Shown here: piece after piece, positions 32,287 through 45,955 of the stretch
How the letters are laid out: each line of letters begins with the position of its first letter
How positions within the stretch are numbered: the first letter of the stretch is position 1
NCBI RefSeq assembly: GCF_010093815.1
Contig: NW_022985574.1
Span: 89,696-144,427 of the forward strand
DNA: 54,732 nt
Direction: 5' to 3'
DNA from: Pseudovirgaria hyperparasitica
Taxonomy: Eukaryota; Ascomycota; Dothideomycetes; Acrospermales; Acrospermaceae
The notes under the pieces: generated by a model
Told to the model about the DNA's origin: nothing
Seen by the model: the letters and a program-made list of their open reading frames with translations, nothing else
The model's database searches: none
Position numbers and translations under genes: made by a program

Positions 32287-35200
32287 TAAGAAAAGATAAT
32301 AGTATATATAAATAGTTATAGATCTCTATAGCTATACTAATACTATAAATAGATTAAATAGATATAAAAGAAATAAGAGTAATAAGAATAGTTCTAAATT
32401 ATATATTTAAATACTCTAATAGCTAATTTAACGCTCTTCTTGAGATTTATAATAGACTTTAGATAGTTACTATAAATCTAAAGGTAATTAAAGCTATTCT
32501 TACGTAAGAACCTAAGAGATATAGAGCTATATTATAATAATACTATTAATACTTCTACTAACACCTAGGAACTAACTTAGTATAGTATCTATATAATTAT
32601 CTAATGGAAGCTAGCTTACTAAAGTAAGTACTATAACGAAACTTATTACTTTAAATTACCCCTAGTAGCTATTATAGAAAGTAATAAGAAGATAGATAAC
32701 GGTAAGAACTACGGACTAAAGGTCCTATATATATAGCCGTAGATTCTATAAAGTAGCTAGTAATAATTAATCTTATACTTAACTAAGATATAATAACTCT
32801 ATCTTCAATAAGAATAGTATACTTAGAAATAGAACCTTTAGATTTAGTCTTAATAGGAGAATACTAATAACTATAATTAGATATAGCGGAACTAGAATAA
32901 TATAACTTAATTCTAGAAATACTATAGCTTAAAGAAGTTAACCCTATAATTAATTAGAAAACTAAGGAAATTATACTATAGAGAATATTAAAACTCTTAG
33001 AAACTATTAAAGAGAAGTTAGAGATTAATAAATCTATTAAGGCGCTAATAACTAGAAATTCTATCTACTATATTTAAAGACTTAATAATAAGTAAGATAA
33101 CGTAGAAAGCGGACCCTTATATAAGAAATATATAGTATAATAAGATATATCTATAGATAAATAGATTTAAAAAATAAATAATATATTTATACTAGAAAAA
33201 TATTACTAATATTATATTATATTTAAAGAAGAACTTAAGATAGAACTACTAAAGTATAGTCTATATAATTATATAATAATCCTCTAACTAGGAATATTAT
33301 CTATATTTAAAAGTATATATTAACTAACTAAAAAATAATTAGAAATAATATAATAATATATTAAGAAAATAGAAGTAAAAGAATATATCTAACTATCTAA
33401 ATTATCTATAGAATATCTAATACTCTTTATACTAAAGAAAGATAGAAGTAAATAACTCTATATAGACTATTAATACTTAAATAATATTACTATTAAAAAC
33501 TAATACTCTTTACTCTAAATTAATAAGCTATAGAACTAACTTATAGAAGCTAAGTACTTTACTATAATAGACTTAAGAGAAGTCTATAATCTTATATATA
33601 TAGTAGAAGAAGCTAAATAGAAAATACCTTTTAGACTTAATATAGATACTATAAATATCTAATAATACTATTTAGACTAACTAATATACTAGCTATATTT
33701 TAGATACTAATTAATAATATATTAAGAGAATATATTAATTACTTTATAATAGTCTATCTAGATAATATATTAATTTACTTAAAGAATCTATTAGAATATA
33801 GAGAATATATATCTAAGATACTTTAGATATTATAAATAGTAAATCTACTAGTAGAATTAAAGAAGAGTATCTTTTATATATAGAAAGTTATATTTCTAGA
33901 ATTTAAAATTATATTTAGAGGAATATAAATAGATCTAAAGAAGATTAAAACTATTAAAAATTAGAAGTAATCTAAAATTATTAAGGAAATCTAAGGACTT
34001 ACTAGATTTATAAACTTTTATAGGAAATTTATATATAACTATTCTATAAAAATAGCTCTACTATATAAACTTATAAAAAAGAATATAATATTTAAATAGA
34101 GACTAAAGTAAGAATAAATATTCTAGTAATTAAAGAAGTCTATTATAACTAAACTAATATTAAAGATATATTTAATAGAAAAACTATATAAAGTAGAGAT
34201 AGATATATTAGAATTTACTATTAGAGAGTATTAATCTAGATAGATAGATAAGGGAAAAGATACTCTATAGTATTTTATTTCTAAAAGTTTTAAGAATTAG
34301 AAATAAACTAGCTAATCTATAAAAAGAAACTCTATATAATTATTAAATATCTTAAGAAATAGAGAAGCTATCTCTATAGATAAGATTATATAATAAAAAT
34401 ATAGACTAACTATAAGAACGTTACTACTTTTACTATAATAAAGAAACTATAAAAGAAGTAAATTAGTTAGTATAAGATTCTTATAGAATTTAATATCTAG
34501 ATTATATACTATAAAGAATCTAAGAATAGAATAGCTAATACTCTTAGTAGATAGATAGAATATAAGTAAAAGAAACCTACTATAGTATAAGCTATATTAG
34601 AGATAACTAAAGATAGAAACCTCTAACTAATATAATATATTATAATAATATAAAAGAAATTTATATTTAAAGACCCTAAGGGAAGAAGTATAATCTCTAG
34701 AGATAAGATCTACTACTTTATTAAGGAATTTTATAAAGATCTAATATATAGATACTAAGAAGAAATAAAAACCTATAAAAGATTTAAAAGATACTATATA
34801 ATCTATAAGAAAAGATAAATTATTAAGAAAGTTATATAAAACTATATTCTATATTATAAAAGCTAATCTAGTAGATGAAAGCTCTATAGAGAACTCTAAC
34901 TAATTCCCCTACTATTATATACTTAGAAAATAATCTCTATAGACTTTATAATAGATCTACTACTCTTAAGAGAACTAGTCTTATAAATATAGTATAATAC
35001 TATACTAGTAAGAGTTAATAAACTTATAAAGTATACTTACTTTATACTATATTAAAAGAATATAGATATAGAAGAAATAGTATATATATTTCTATAAGTA
35101 GTTATAGTAAACTATAGATTATCTAATAGTATTATATTAGATAGAGATAAGCTCTTTATATTAAACTTTTAGAAAAGCCTAGTATAATAACTTAGAATAA

Positions 35201-35800
35201 GCTACTAACTATTAATAGTTAATTATCTATAGATAGATAGATAAATAGAGATTCTAAATAGAATACTAGAATAATATCTTTAATACTATATTAATAAATA
35301 ATAAGATAACTAGATAGAACTACTACTACTACTAGCTTACTTTATCTATAATAATATAATAACCTTAATAACTAAAACTTTACTATTCTATATGAATTAT
35401 AGATTTAACTCTATAACTAGCTATAATTATAAACTAGAATAATTAGTACTAAAAGTAATAATTAAGGTAGAATAACTATATAAGCTATACTTAGAACTAT
35501 AAACTAAACTTTCCTTTATTAATAAAAGAATAGTAAAATATATAAATTAGAAAAGAATAAAGAGACTATCTCTAAGAGAGAGAGACCTAATATTTCTTAT
35601 ATAAAAATATTAAGATATAACAACTAAATAATAAATTAGACTTTAAGAAGATTAGACCTTTCTAAATAAAATAAAAAATTTTAGAAGTTAATTATAAACT
35701 ATCTTTACCTTAGAATATAAGAATATACCTAGTATTCTCTATCTTATTACTAGAACTAGTACTATATCATTAAGGGTAGACCCTAGATATACTTAACGCT
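32287..35800 (+). pseudogene. Family C Ty3/gypsy pol (protease, RT, RNase H, integrase), heavily mutated
   Basis: Plus strand, very AT-rich. A protease-to-RT linker (YNLILEIL-LKEVNPIIN) lies near 32900-32965. RT: LFILKKDRSK-LYIDY-YLNNITIKN near 33420-33510 and EAKYFTIIDLREVYNLI near 33545-33595; the YxDD box reads YLDN at 33754-33765. RNase H (EIDILEFTIREY onward) spans about 34195-34560. Integrase: core about 34930-35300 with ISIDFIIDL-type, ILDRDKLF and a QIDRQIERLNRILEQYL block. A C-terminal NIPSILYLI block lies near 35720-35750. It has no chromodomain that I can read. It is split from its 5' part by Gypsy-A2 and Gypsy-B1. No LTR was found. Confidence 0.82.
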
Positions 35801-36085
35801 AGTATACTACGTCTATACTACTACTCTCTCCTTACTTAATAAGACTAAGTAAGTCTCTTTTTAATAGTATACTCTATTCTATATCTTAAGAAAGCTAAGT
35901 AGACTCTAGCTTTCTCTCTTATTAAACTTACTATATTCTATAAATACTCTTGTATCTATATATATATTATATTTCTATAATATTAAGTTTAATTCTATTT
36001 TACTCTTTAAGTATTTTACTATAGACTTTAGAGATAATATATAGAGTAATACTAGGGGTAAGCCGGGCTAAGATCTAGGTCTAAA
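35800..36085. other. Unassigned junction between family C and LINE-3
   Basis: AT-rich sequence after the family C integrase end. It may hold the 3' LTR of C or the 5' region of D, but I find no second copy in the window to prove an LTR. Confidence 0.4.
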
Positions 36086-36097
36086 TATAGAGTTATA
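36086..36097. repeat. Target-site duplication of LINE-3, left
   Basis: TATAGAGTTATA, repeated exactly at 39126-39137 after the (ATT)n tail. Confidence 0.92.
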
Positions 36098-38857
36098 GAA
36101 TCTATACTTAACCTTACCCTAACTACGGAATATATAAGCTATAGAGTATAATACTACCGCCGTAGTAAGACGTAGATAGACTCTAACTACGAGTATATAG
36201 AGACCGCGATAGATATATCTATATTTAATAAATAATAGAGGAGATAGCTCTAGAAAGATACTAACTAGAAGAAATATAGAGAAGACCTAGAATTAGTAAT
36301 TCTAGATCTCTCTATAGTTAACGTATCTAATATCCCGGCTATAGATAGAGCTATATAAGTCCTTCTTTAAGTCTTCTAAGACTTAAGAGATAAATATATA
36401 CTATATTAAATATATAAGCCCCTAGATATAAAGAGTATATCTTAAATATATAAAAGTAGATAGGAAGCCTAGAGACTATATATTCGTATATACTATATCT
36501 AGATAGCTAAGGCATAGAAGAAATAGAAAGAGATAATCTAATCTTATAATAGAACCCTCTATAATAAATAATATAAATACTAGTATATAATTACTAATAA
36601 ATATACACGCTAGGCTATAGAGCTATAGTATATAGTAAAGTAGGCTAAGAGCGTGGACGTGCCGACGCTACTACTACTAATACCTTCTCTAATATACTAG
36701 AGGAGAATATATACTATAAGTTCTAAAAAGATAGAGATTCTCTAAAAGATTATATTTCCCCCCCTAGAGCTAGTAGACCTATTAGATATTAATAATACTA
36801 TATATCTAGATATAGTTAATATCTCTATAGAGATTATAGAAGAGAATATACTTAATACTATTAAAGTACTTCCGAATAATAAAGTGCCTAGACTAGATAG
36901 AATACTAAATAGATATCTTAAATATACTATATAGGTAACTCTACTACTTATTAGTCTTATCTTCTAGATATATACTAAGAATAGATACTATCTCTAAAGC
37001 TTCTAGACTACTTATACTATTATACTTCTAAAGCTAGAGAAGAATTCTAACTCTCTAAAAGGATAGAGACTAATTACCCTTCTCTTCTATCTTAGTAAGA
37101 TATTTAAGACTATAATTATAAAGAAGATAAGTACTATAGTATAAGAATATAATCTTCTTCTAGTAAACTAGAAGATAAAGATAGAGAGCTCTCTAATTAC
37201 TACTATCTAATATATTCTTAAAGTTATTTAGACTATATAGAAGTAGAGATATATAGTAATATTACTCTCTCTTAATATAGCTAGTATATTTAATAAGGTA
37301 AACTATATAAGACTTATCTATAATCTATAGAAGAGATATATACCCGAATAGATTATAAAGTTTATATAGTTCTTCCTTACTAAAAGAATTACCTAGATAT
37401 ATATCTCTAGATATTAAAGTAAATATAAGAAGATAATATATAGTATTCTATAAGAAAGTACTATCTCTCTAATTCCCTTTCTCTTCTTTACTATAGACCT
37501 TCTATAGAGAATATAATATATAGAGATAGTAGAATATACTAATAATATATACCTTCTAGCTATTAATAATAATACTAGTTTAATATATAAATACCGTAAA
37601 TAAGACTATAAGAGGTATATCTAGTAGATAAAGCGCTATAGAGTAAAGTTAGCCCCTAAGAAATACTAACTTATATACTTTATTAACTACTATAGAAGAT
37701 AGACTACTAGAGAAGAAGAGTAATATTCTATAATAGATACTTTCTCTAAACTACTAACATAGAGTATATATATACTTAGTATTATAATTAATAATAAACT
37801 TAAATAGGGTCTATAGATTACTTATACTATATCTAGGGCTCTTAAGATAGAAGCTACTATATACTAGATTACGGCCTCTATATAGGGAACCGCCTAGAAT
37901 AAGATATACTAGCTATATATCTCTATAGTAAGACCCGCCTTTATATATAGATATAAGTACTAGTATATAGCCTTTATATAAGCTAGGTAAATAAAGCTTA
38001 AGTCTATATAGAACTATATACTCTATCTTATATTAGAAGTATATAAAGCTACTAATATAGTACTACTATAACACGAGATAAATATAATAAGTATATAGAA
38101 CTTCTACTAGATATAGAGAGTAATATACTTTACTAAATAATAAGTATAGAAACACGTAGAATATATAGAATATACCTTTACCACGCTATATATATAAGTT
38201 AGTATCTACTATTAAGTACTACTATATATAGACTAGACTTAAATATAATATAAGTATCTAATAGAGATAGACTTAAACTAAATTATATAAGAGATTAGAG
38301 ATAATCTAGATACCTCTCTAGACTAGTAGAACCCTTAGAAGCTTATACGGGCTATATAGTTATAGACCTAGAATAAATAGAAGAAAGTCCTCTAAATCTA
38401 TTAGATATTCTAATAGAATAGATATCTAGAATAGATTTAAGGACTATAGAAGAAACTAAGTAAATAGATATATAAAGGGCTTATAAAAGTCTAAGTATCT
38501 ATTCTTCTCTAAGCCTAAATAGAAGCTATAGAACTTCTATACTATCTATATTAGAGGGGTATCCTAGATATATCTTTATAGTATAAAGTATATAGCTAGA
38601 GAGATATAATATAGTACTATCTCTCGATATATCTAGACCTCTATATATAGAGATAGTTACTTATCTATATAATAAGAATCTCTAATATTATATATTAGCT
38701 TAATAAGTACCCTAAGAAGATCGCCTAGTAAATACTTATATATCTCTCTCTCTCTTAGTACTAATAGACCTAGATATATATACTAGAAGAGACTAGATAT
38801 ATACTAGATAGACCCTAGTATACGCCGGAAGAACCCTAGAAGAACTCTAATTATTAG
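36098..38857 (+). pseudogene. LINE-3 ORF2 remnant (APE end, RT, terminal motif)
   Basis: Collinear with ORF2 of LINE-2. The RT block IKVLPNNKVPRLDRILNRYLK is readable near 36855-36920, and the Y-A-D-D position reads Tyr-Thr-Asn-Asn near 37535-37550. TAG stops are very dense. The end codons AAT TAT TAG (38849-38857) run into the hairpin as in the other copies. Confidence 0.82.
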
Positions 38858-38881
38858 TTAAGGGTAACCCTTAACTAATAA
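38851..38881. repeat. Hairpin at the ORF2 stop of LINE-3
   Basis: 14-bp perfect arms around loop TAA. The arms are untouched although the surrounding LINE is saturated with mutations. Confidence 0.95.
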
Positions 38882-39125
38882 CCCCTATACTATATATATA
38901 CTATCTAAGAATAAAATAATAGTACTATAGATTATAGGTCTATAGATATTTCTAATAACTATATACTTAAGATAATATAAAGATTTAATAAGATATAGTT
39001 ATAGAGAGAAGGAAGCTTTTCCTTTTATAAAGGTTTCTTCTTATATAATAGCTTAGACTAGAGAAGATATATACCTATAGAGTAAACTACTCTATCTAGT
39101 TATATAATATTATTATTATTATTAT

Positions 39126-39137
39126 TATAGAGTTATA
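39126..39137. repeat. Target-site duplication of LINE-3, right
   Basis: TATAGAGTTATA, exact match to 36086-36097. Confidence 0.92.
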
Positions 39138-42100
39138 AAGCTCTAAAGAGACTATCTTTAATCTACTATAATACTAGAAGCTCTTAAATAAGAGATTCTT
39201 ACTATAAGAAATAAAGTCTTCTAGAATTAATTAAGTTCTACTATAAATAAACTACTAAAGTCTCTACTTAAAAAAATAATTATAACTCTATAAACTAACT
39301 AAAAACTATTAGAACCTAGAGACTAGAAACTACCCTTCTAGAATAGTAAAGTAGCTACCTTTAAAGACTATCTATTATAGTTATATAGCTTCTATAAGAT
39401 ATAATCTATACTTAAGCTAAAGCTATCTCTAGAATACTACTAGAATACTATCTATAATACTCTACTAGTATATAAGAGAAACTAAATATAATACTTCTAG
39501 AAAGGGGGGAACTCTATAAAAGATAAGGACTCTAAAGTCTTCTTTATATAACTTAAGTATATATTTATAGATAGTAATAAGAAGGCTTAGACCTTAGAAA
39601 AGCTTTTATTACTTAAATATATAGATAGCTAATCTTAGTATAAATACTAACTTAAATTTAATAGACTTCTACTAAGTACTAGTAGAGATAACTAGAAAGA
39701 TAGTATAAAAATTAGCTATCTCTAAAATACCTTCTTAAACTCTACTTATATATATATAGTCTCTATACTAAGAATTATAGACTACTATAGCTTTATAGAA
39801 GAGATTAAGAGAATTATAATAAACTTAGAAGATACTAAGTAGTTTAAGATAGCTAATAAGAAATAGAAAAAGAATATAGTTACTATAATAAGAAGTATAG
39901 TAGCTCTAAGATTATATAAGTATTATACTATACCTAAAAAGAATAAGAATAGATATACTATTATAGACTCTATATATATAAGTAGAGACTAGAAGAAAGA
40001 ATCTAGATTCTACTATAAGATAGAGAAGATACTAAAGATAAAGTAGATTAACTAAGTAGAAAGAGATAGATATAGAAAAGAAGGGCTCTACTTCTATTAT
40101 AGAGTATTAGAATACTAGATTAAAGACTATCTATATACTATTCTCTTCTTAATCTCTAAAAGAATTATAAAGATTAATTAAGTTAAAATTATACCTCTAT
40201 TAAAGATTAAAGATAATCTTATAGATTCTAGTAATAAGTACTTAGAAAATATATAACTCTCTCTTAAAGTTAAGAATAGAAAGTAGAGAATATACTAGTA
40301 GATAGATAGACTAAGTTCTAAAGTATAATAGATAGAAACCTTATATATATAGATATAGTCCTCTAAAAAAGCTATTAGAACTTTTATACTTATTAATAAA
40401 GGCTACTAGTACTATACTATAATTTAAGAAGACTTAATAGAAGGTCTAGAACTTCCCTATATAAATTATAGAAAGTATATAATTAAGGGAGTAATAGATA
40501 CTATATATAACTCTAAAATTTAGAGAGTTATTATATTTTATATAGAGATATATAATTATAAATAAGATATCTATATCTATATAGTATCTAACTTAGTCTT
40601 TCTACTTATTCTTAGAAACTCTTAGAAAGTATATAATAAGATAAGAACTATATCTAATAAATAATAGTACTACTATAGCTAAGTAAAGTAATAGATAGAT
40701 AAAGATCTTAACTACTATAAGCTAGAGACCGCTAAAGAATAGATAAATCTAGTAAAAGAATATAAGAACTCTAAAGGGACCCTTATAGTAAATATAGTAT
40801 CTATAGAGAATATCTATAAGATACTAGAGAAGAAGAAAGAGCTATTACTAGAATAGATATAGAAAATACTATCTCTATAGCTTTAGAATATAGCTCTACT
40901 ATTTTCTAAGAGAGAAGTAGATAAACTTATATTATACTAACTAGATATTAACTATAAAATTAAGATATATAAGAAAGTAGATAGAATACTAATAGACTTA
41001 CTATAGAGATAGCTATTTAGTATAGTAAAAGATAAGCTTCTTGTACTAGTTAAACTTCTAAGAGATCTTCTAGTAAAAGGGCTTATTTAGTATACTATAT
41101 TAGAAGCTATAGTCTCTATATTATTTATAAGAAAGTCTAGTAGAGAACTCTAGTTCTATTATAACTACTATATCTTAAATACTATTACTAAGTCTAACTA
41201 GTATCCCTTACTACTAATACTAGAGACTCTCTAAAATCTAATAGATACTAAGTAGTTAACTAAGATAGATATAGTTACCGCCTTCTACTAGACTAGTATA
41301 GCCCCTAGCTATAAATATAAGATAGTATTTAAAATATAGTTAGGGTTACTTAAATAGATAGTATATCTATTTAGATTATTAGGGGCTCTAGTAATCTTCT
41401 AATAGTATATTAACTCCTTACTATAAGAATAGCTAGATAACTTTACTTTAGTCTATATAGATAATATAATTATTTACTTAAATAGATTAAAGAAAGACTA
41501 CTTTAGTAAGATATATATTATTCTCTAGAAGCTCTAGAATAGAGATCTCTATCTAGATTCTAGGAAAAGTAAGTTTACTTATAAGAAGATTAAATATCTT
41601 AGATTTATTATATATACTAATAGAAAAGATATAGACTCTAATCTAAAGAAGCTAGAAGTAGTAAAAGACTAGTAGAAGCTAAATACCTAGAAGAAAGTAT
41701 AATAGTTTCTTAGGTTCTATAACTACTACTAGATATTTATTATAAACTATTCTAAACTAGCTAGACCTCTTATAGCGCTTACTAATAAGAATACTCTATT
41801 CTTCTAGAGAAAGAATAAGAATAAGTTATTCTAGACTCTAAAGAAAAAGTTCTTAGAGACTCTAGTTATAGTATACTAGAACCCTTATTAGAAGATATTA
41901 CTTAAAATAGACTATAGTAGATTTATACTTAGAGAGATACTACTTTAGAAAAATAAAGGAACTCTTAGATCTATTAGATTTTTCTTATAGAAGCTAAATA
42001 AAGTAGAGATTAACTATAATATCTATAATAAGAAGATACTTACTATAATCTTCTACTTAAAGTTCTAGAACCCTAAGTTAAAAGTATATAGTCCCTTTAC

Positions 42101-44000
42101 TATATAGATAGACTATAAGAATCTTAAATACTTTATAATAAAATAATACCTATTAGAATACTAAATATATTAATAAAATCTTATCTAAATACTAGTTCTC
42201 TCTAGTTTATTAACTAGAATCTAAAGTAATTATCTCTAATACTCTATTAAGATAGAAATAAGATAATATACTTAGAGTAGATAATAAAGAGTCTAGGTTC
42301 TATAGGTTTCTAGACCCTAAAGATATAAAAGATTAGCTAGTCTCTAAGGTAAGACTAGTAGTAGTCTATACTACTAACTTACTATTTAAGAATATATTAC
42401 TAGAGACTAAGCCTATCTATAGAGAGCTAGCTTCTCTAGAACTCTTCTAGAAGTACTCTCTAAATAATCTATAGACTATAATAGTAGAGAAGAACTTAAT
42501 ATACTAAACTATACTCTATATAGTAAAGAAAGAAGTATAGTTAGTTCTAAGTAAAGTAAAGCTAAAAGTCTAAGTAGTAGATTATAATATTAATTTAGAA
42601 GACTATCTTAATTACTATAGAAAGCTATAGATACTAGATATAAAGATAACTATAGAAGCCGAGTATAAAGTACTAGAACCTAGTAATTTAGAAGAGAATA
42701 TTCTTTAGACTAAGCTTATCTAGTCTATATATAACTTACTACTCTATAGCTATCTAGACTAAGACTCTATTAATTCTATACTAGTATAAAGCTTTTACTA
42801 GCTACTATAGATAAGATATATAAGGTAGTTTCTATATAACTATAACTCCTATAGATAGAATAAGATATAGTAGAAATAAAAATATAGACTTCTAAAGTCT
42901 CTTCTAGTATCTAATTACTTCTTCTAGAAGATCTTAATAGACTTTATTACTAATCTATCTAGCTTAGAAGAGAACTATTACTTATAGATTATTAAAGACT
43001 ATATAAATAAGACTATAGTATTATAAGTAATATCTACTATAAAGGTAGAGAAATATACTATAGCGTTTATAGATTACTAGATAAGATACTATAGTATATC
43101 TATAGTAATAATAAGTAATTAAGAAATAAAATAGACTAGCTATTTCTAGAAGACCTTTTATAGTCTTACTAGAGTAATCTAGAGACTAAGCTTTATATAC
43201 TATCTATAAATAGATAGAGACCTAGAAAAAATAAACTAAGAGAGATAGAGCTACTTATAAAACTTAATTAATTAGAAATAGTCTAATTAGAAAACCTAGC
43301 TTCTAATAGTATAACTAGTACTAAACGTATATTACTAAGTAGAGCTAGAAATAAGTCTATTCTTTACTATCTATAGATATAATCTATTATTCTCTATAGC
43401 TCTATAGATAGAAGCTAACTCTAATTTCTTACTCTCTACTAAGTAAAGAGTAGTAATCTTTATAAAGAAGATAAAGAATATTACTAAGCTATATAAAGTA
43501 AATATAGTAGAGGCTATCTAGAAGTAAGAGGAGTCTATAAATAGAAAGTAAACTCTAGTACTAGTATATTATATAGAAGATAAAGTATAGCTTAACTTAA
43601 GAAACTATATAATAAGTTAACTAAAGAAGAATCTAGACTTAAAGTATATAAAATAAACTATAGATAAAGTTCTATTACTAGTATCTATTAGACTAAGAGG
43701 GCTTTCTAATAATATCTATCTAGTATTCTATATATATCTACTTAGACTAGCTAGTAAAGACCCTTTATCTAGATAGAAGACTAATAATAAATAACTAGAC
43801 TCTATACTTATTAAGATATATAAAGACTAGTAAGTTAAGAAAATACTATATACTAGAAATAAAGAGCGAGGATAGAAAAGAGAAGTCCTAGTAAAATAAA
43901 TAGAATACTATAATCTAATATAGAAACCCTTAGTAAATCTAATAGATACTACTATATTAGATAAGTTAAAATAGAAGTTTAGATCTACTAAGATAAATAA
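39138..44000 (+). pseudogene. Family D Ty3/gypsy gag-pol with chromodomain, heavily mutated
   Basis: Plus strand. Gag-like charged sequence to about 40080. The zinc knuckle at 40089-40130 has Tyr at most of its ligand positions (GLYFYYRVLEYQIKDY for C-x2-C-x4-H-x4-C). A protease region follows. RT: LQFYYNYYILNTITKSNQYPLL near 41150-41220, FRLLGALVIF near 41370-41400, YxDD as VYIDN at 41451-41465, then YLRFII, FLRFYNYY and FINYSKLARPL blocks, the order of Tf1/Ty3-type RT. RNase H (KIDYSRFILREIL) starts near 41900. Integrase core about 42905-43300 (ILIDFITNL, QIDRDLE). Chromodomain about 43831-43978 (EVEKILYTRN-type, REVLVK-I-YYNLI-KPLVNL). No flanking LTRs were found, so the element ends are open. 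Confidence 0.82.
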
Positions 44001-44610
44001 TAGTCTACTAGAGTAGTAGACTATAAAGAAAAAGAAGATATCTATTTAGTAATATATAGAATATATAGATAAAGAAGAGAAAGACTATATAGTATAGTAA
44101 GCTATTCTTAGGCGTATGCCTTTAAAGGAATAGATTTACTTCTTAATAAGATAGATATAATAAAATTACGTCTATCTTCTCTATATACTATAAGTACTCT
44201 TTAACCTTATAACTACTTATTAGTTCTCTTATATAATAGAACGGGTCTATATAATACTTATAATTAATTCCTTAATAACTATATCTATTAATTAATACCT
44301 ATAGAAGCCTAAAAATATAAAGAAAAGCTAAATAGTTAAATATAAGTAATAGAAGTATATATCTATCCTAAATAAGTAGAGAAATATCCTTCTTAAGTAT
44401 ATAAATATACTATATAATTAAGCTAGAGATATATATATATAGGGCTATAGATACGGCCTTTTATATATATCTCTCTAGTCTATAGAGCTACTACTCTTAA
44501 TAGTATAATAGCTATTATAGAAACTATATAGAAAATATATAAGGAAACTATCTATAAAATAAAGGAAAAGACTAATAATAAGTAGTTATTATAGATAAAT
44601 ATTAGTCTAG
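44000..44610. other. AT-rich stretch without a recognised feature
   Basis: Downstream of the family D chromodomain. It contains a short inverted repeat (TAGTCTACT / AGTAGACTA, about 44000-44025). Otherwise I see no ORF, LTR or repeat that occurs elsewhere in the window; it may be the 3' UTR or LTR of family D. Confidence 0.35.
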
Positions 44611-44643
44611 ATTATTAGTTAAGGGTAGCCCTTAACTAATAAT
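44611..44643. repeat. Solo hairpin outside any LINE
   Basis: Same 15-bp arms as at 3286-3318, loop TAG. Neither flank matches LINE sequence. On the minus strand it directly follows the end of the unidentified reading frame at 44644-45715, the same position it has relative to LINE ORF2. Confidence 0.93.
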
Positions 44644-45715
44644 TAGATAGATTTAGATATCTATTCTTAGTTCTTAAGATCCTAAGCTAGCTCTTTAAGA
44701 ATTATATTACTTAATTTAGATAGAATAGAATTATTATTATTAGAGATTCTATTAGACCACTCTTATCTATAGAAGTTCTCTATATTATTAGATAGTATAG
44801 TATTAGATAGGTATTTCTTAAAGTTAATAGACTACTTCTCGCCTCTAGCCTTATTAAACTCCTTCTAGAATAATCTATCCTTATAGACCTCTCTCTCTAG
44901 TTCTACTATCTTTATAAAAGTTTCTATAAATACCTTAGTAGTATCTTTAAACCACGCGTTAGTCTTTTACTTTAACTTCTAAGATCTAGTATTAAGCTAT
45001 ATAGCGGCCTCCCTATATACTTTCTAGCTATTCTATCTTTTCTAGCTAATTAGAGCTTTACTTACTATATTAGAATTTAAGAGCTAGATAGTAGCTAGAA
45101 AGACATATAGAATAGCACTATACTTATTTAAGAAACTAGATAGAGATATAGACCCTAGCATTAGATTTCTATATACTACTATAAGCTACTTCTAAATATC
45201 TATTTCTAGTATCTCTATTATTATATAGTTAGAGCTAATAGAGATATACTATAGAAATATTATATATCTTACCCTCTTTACTAGCTCTAGAGCACTATAT
45301 ATTATAAGAGGGCTAGATATATAGATCTTAAGGGCCTTATAGGGTATAGATATAAATAGACTAAACCTCTACTTATCCTCTATATTATAGATCTTATTAT
45401 TAATAGTAATAACTATACTATATCTATTAACTTCTAGACAGAGCTTTATCTAGATCTACTATTCTTCTAGAAACTTATATAATTATAGAATAATAATAGT
45501 AAAGTTATCTTTTACTTATTATTAAAACTAATACTTTCTTAGATTATATTAGTACTATAATAGTTATTAGAGTTAAGTACTCTATTAATTAAGTTATCTA
45601 GATACTAGAATATAGTTCTATCTTCTAGTCTCTAGAACTTTATATAATATAGATATAAAATTAGATAATAGTTATAGTTAGATCTATAGACTATATAAGA
45701 AAGCTAGTATATAGA
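44644..45715 (-). pseudogene. Unidentified minus-strand coding-like sequence, 3' part
   Basis: A minus-strand frame can be followed from about 45160 to 44660 with only TAG/TAA interruptions. It encodes a Lys/Glu/Asn-rich, largely helical protein; a readable core is TNAWFKDTTKVFIETFIKIV, followed by ELEREVYKDRLF and GEK-SINFKKYLSNTI. I do not recognise it: not gag, RT, integrase or LINE ORF1 of the families here. It could be a DNA transposon protein or a decayed host gene. Gypsy-B2 inserted at 45716 splits it; the upstream part should lie at 53732-54732. The last 5 bases (45711-45715, ATAGA) are the duplication of B2. Confidence 0.4.
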
Positions 45716-45955
45716 TATAAGGATTATAGACGTAGGATAGTAGTCTAATAGGTCATAGGAGGATTCGGGAATATATTTAAAAGGGTAGTCTACTCTTCTA
45801 ACGAGGTTAATTTCTAAAGAGTAGGAATTAAGTATGTACGGCCTACTTATATAGTGGTCTCGCTTATTCTAGCTAGCTTAACCTAGGTCCACCTATCACG
45901 GACCGTACTAGACCATAGTAGTCTAGTTAAGTCTATCCTAGTATTAGCCCTAATA
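45716..45955 (-). repeat. 3' LTR of Gypsy-B2
   Basis: 240 bp. The polypurine tract (minus strand) lies just inside at 45961-45973. Confidence 0.95.

Larger units (their letters stand above)
36098..39125 (+). mobile_element. LINE-3, 5'-truncated Tad1-like LINE
   Basis: 3028 bp, starting at the position equal to about 25725 of LINE-2, inside the APE domain. It ends in (ATT)n and has an exact 12-bp target duplication. This is a true 5'-truncated insertion, as commonly left by incomplete target-primed reverse transcription. It is far more mutated than LINE-1 and LINE-2, so it is probably older. Confidence 0.93.

Noticed and set aside
35800-44610. LTRs for families C and D
   Set aside because: I compared the junction 35800-36085 with 44000-44610 and 8351-8500 by eye and found no repeated block or TG...CA ends.
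3286-44643. Repeated palindromes as a CRISPR array or as terminal repeats of a DNA transposon
   Set aside because: No regular spacing and eukaryotic repeat context; the paired copies lie inside LINEs, not at element ends.
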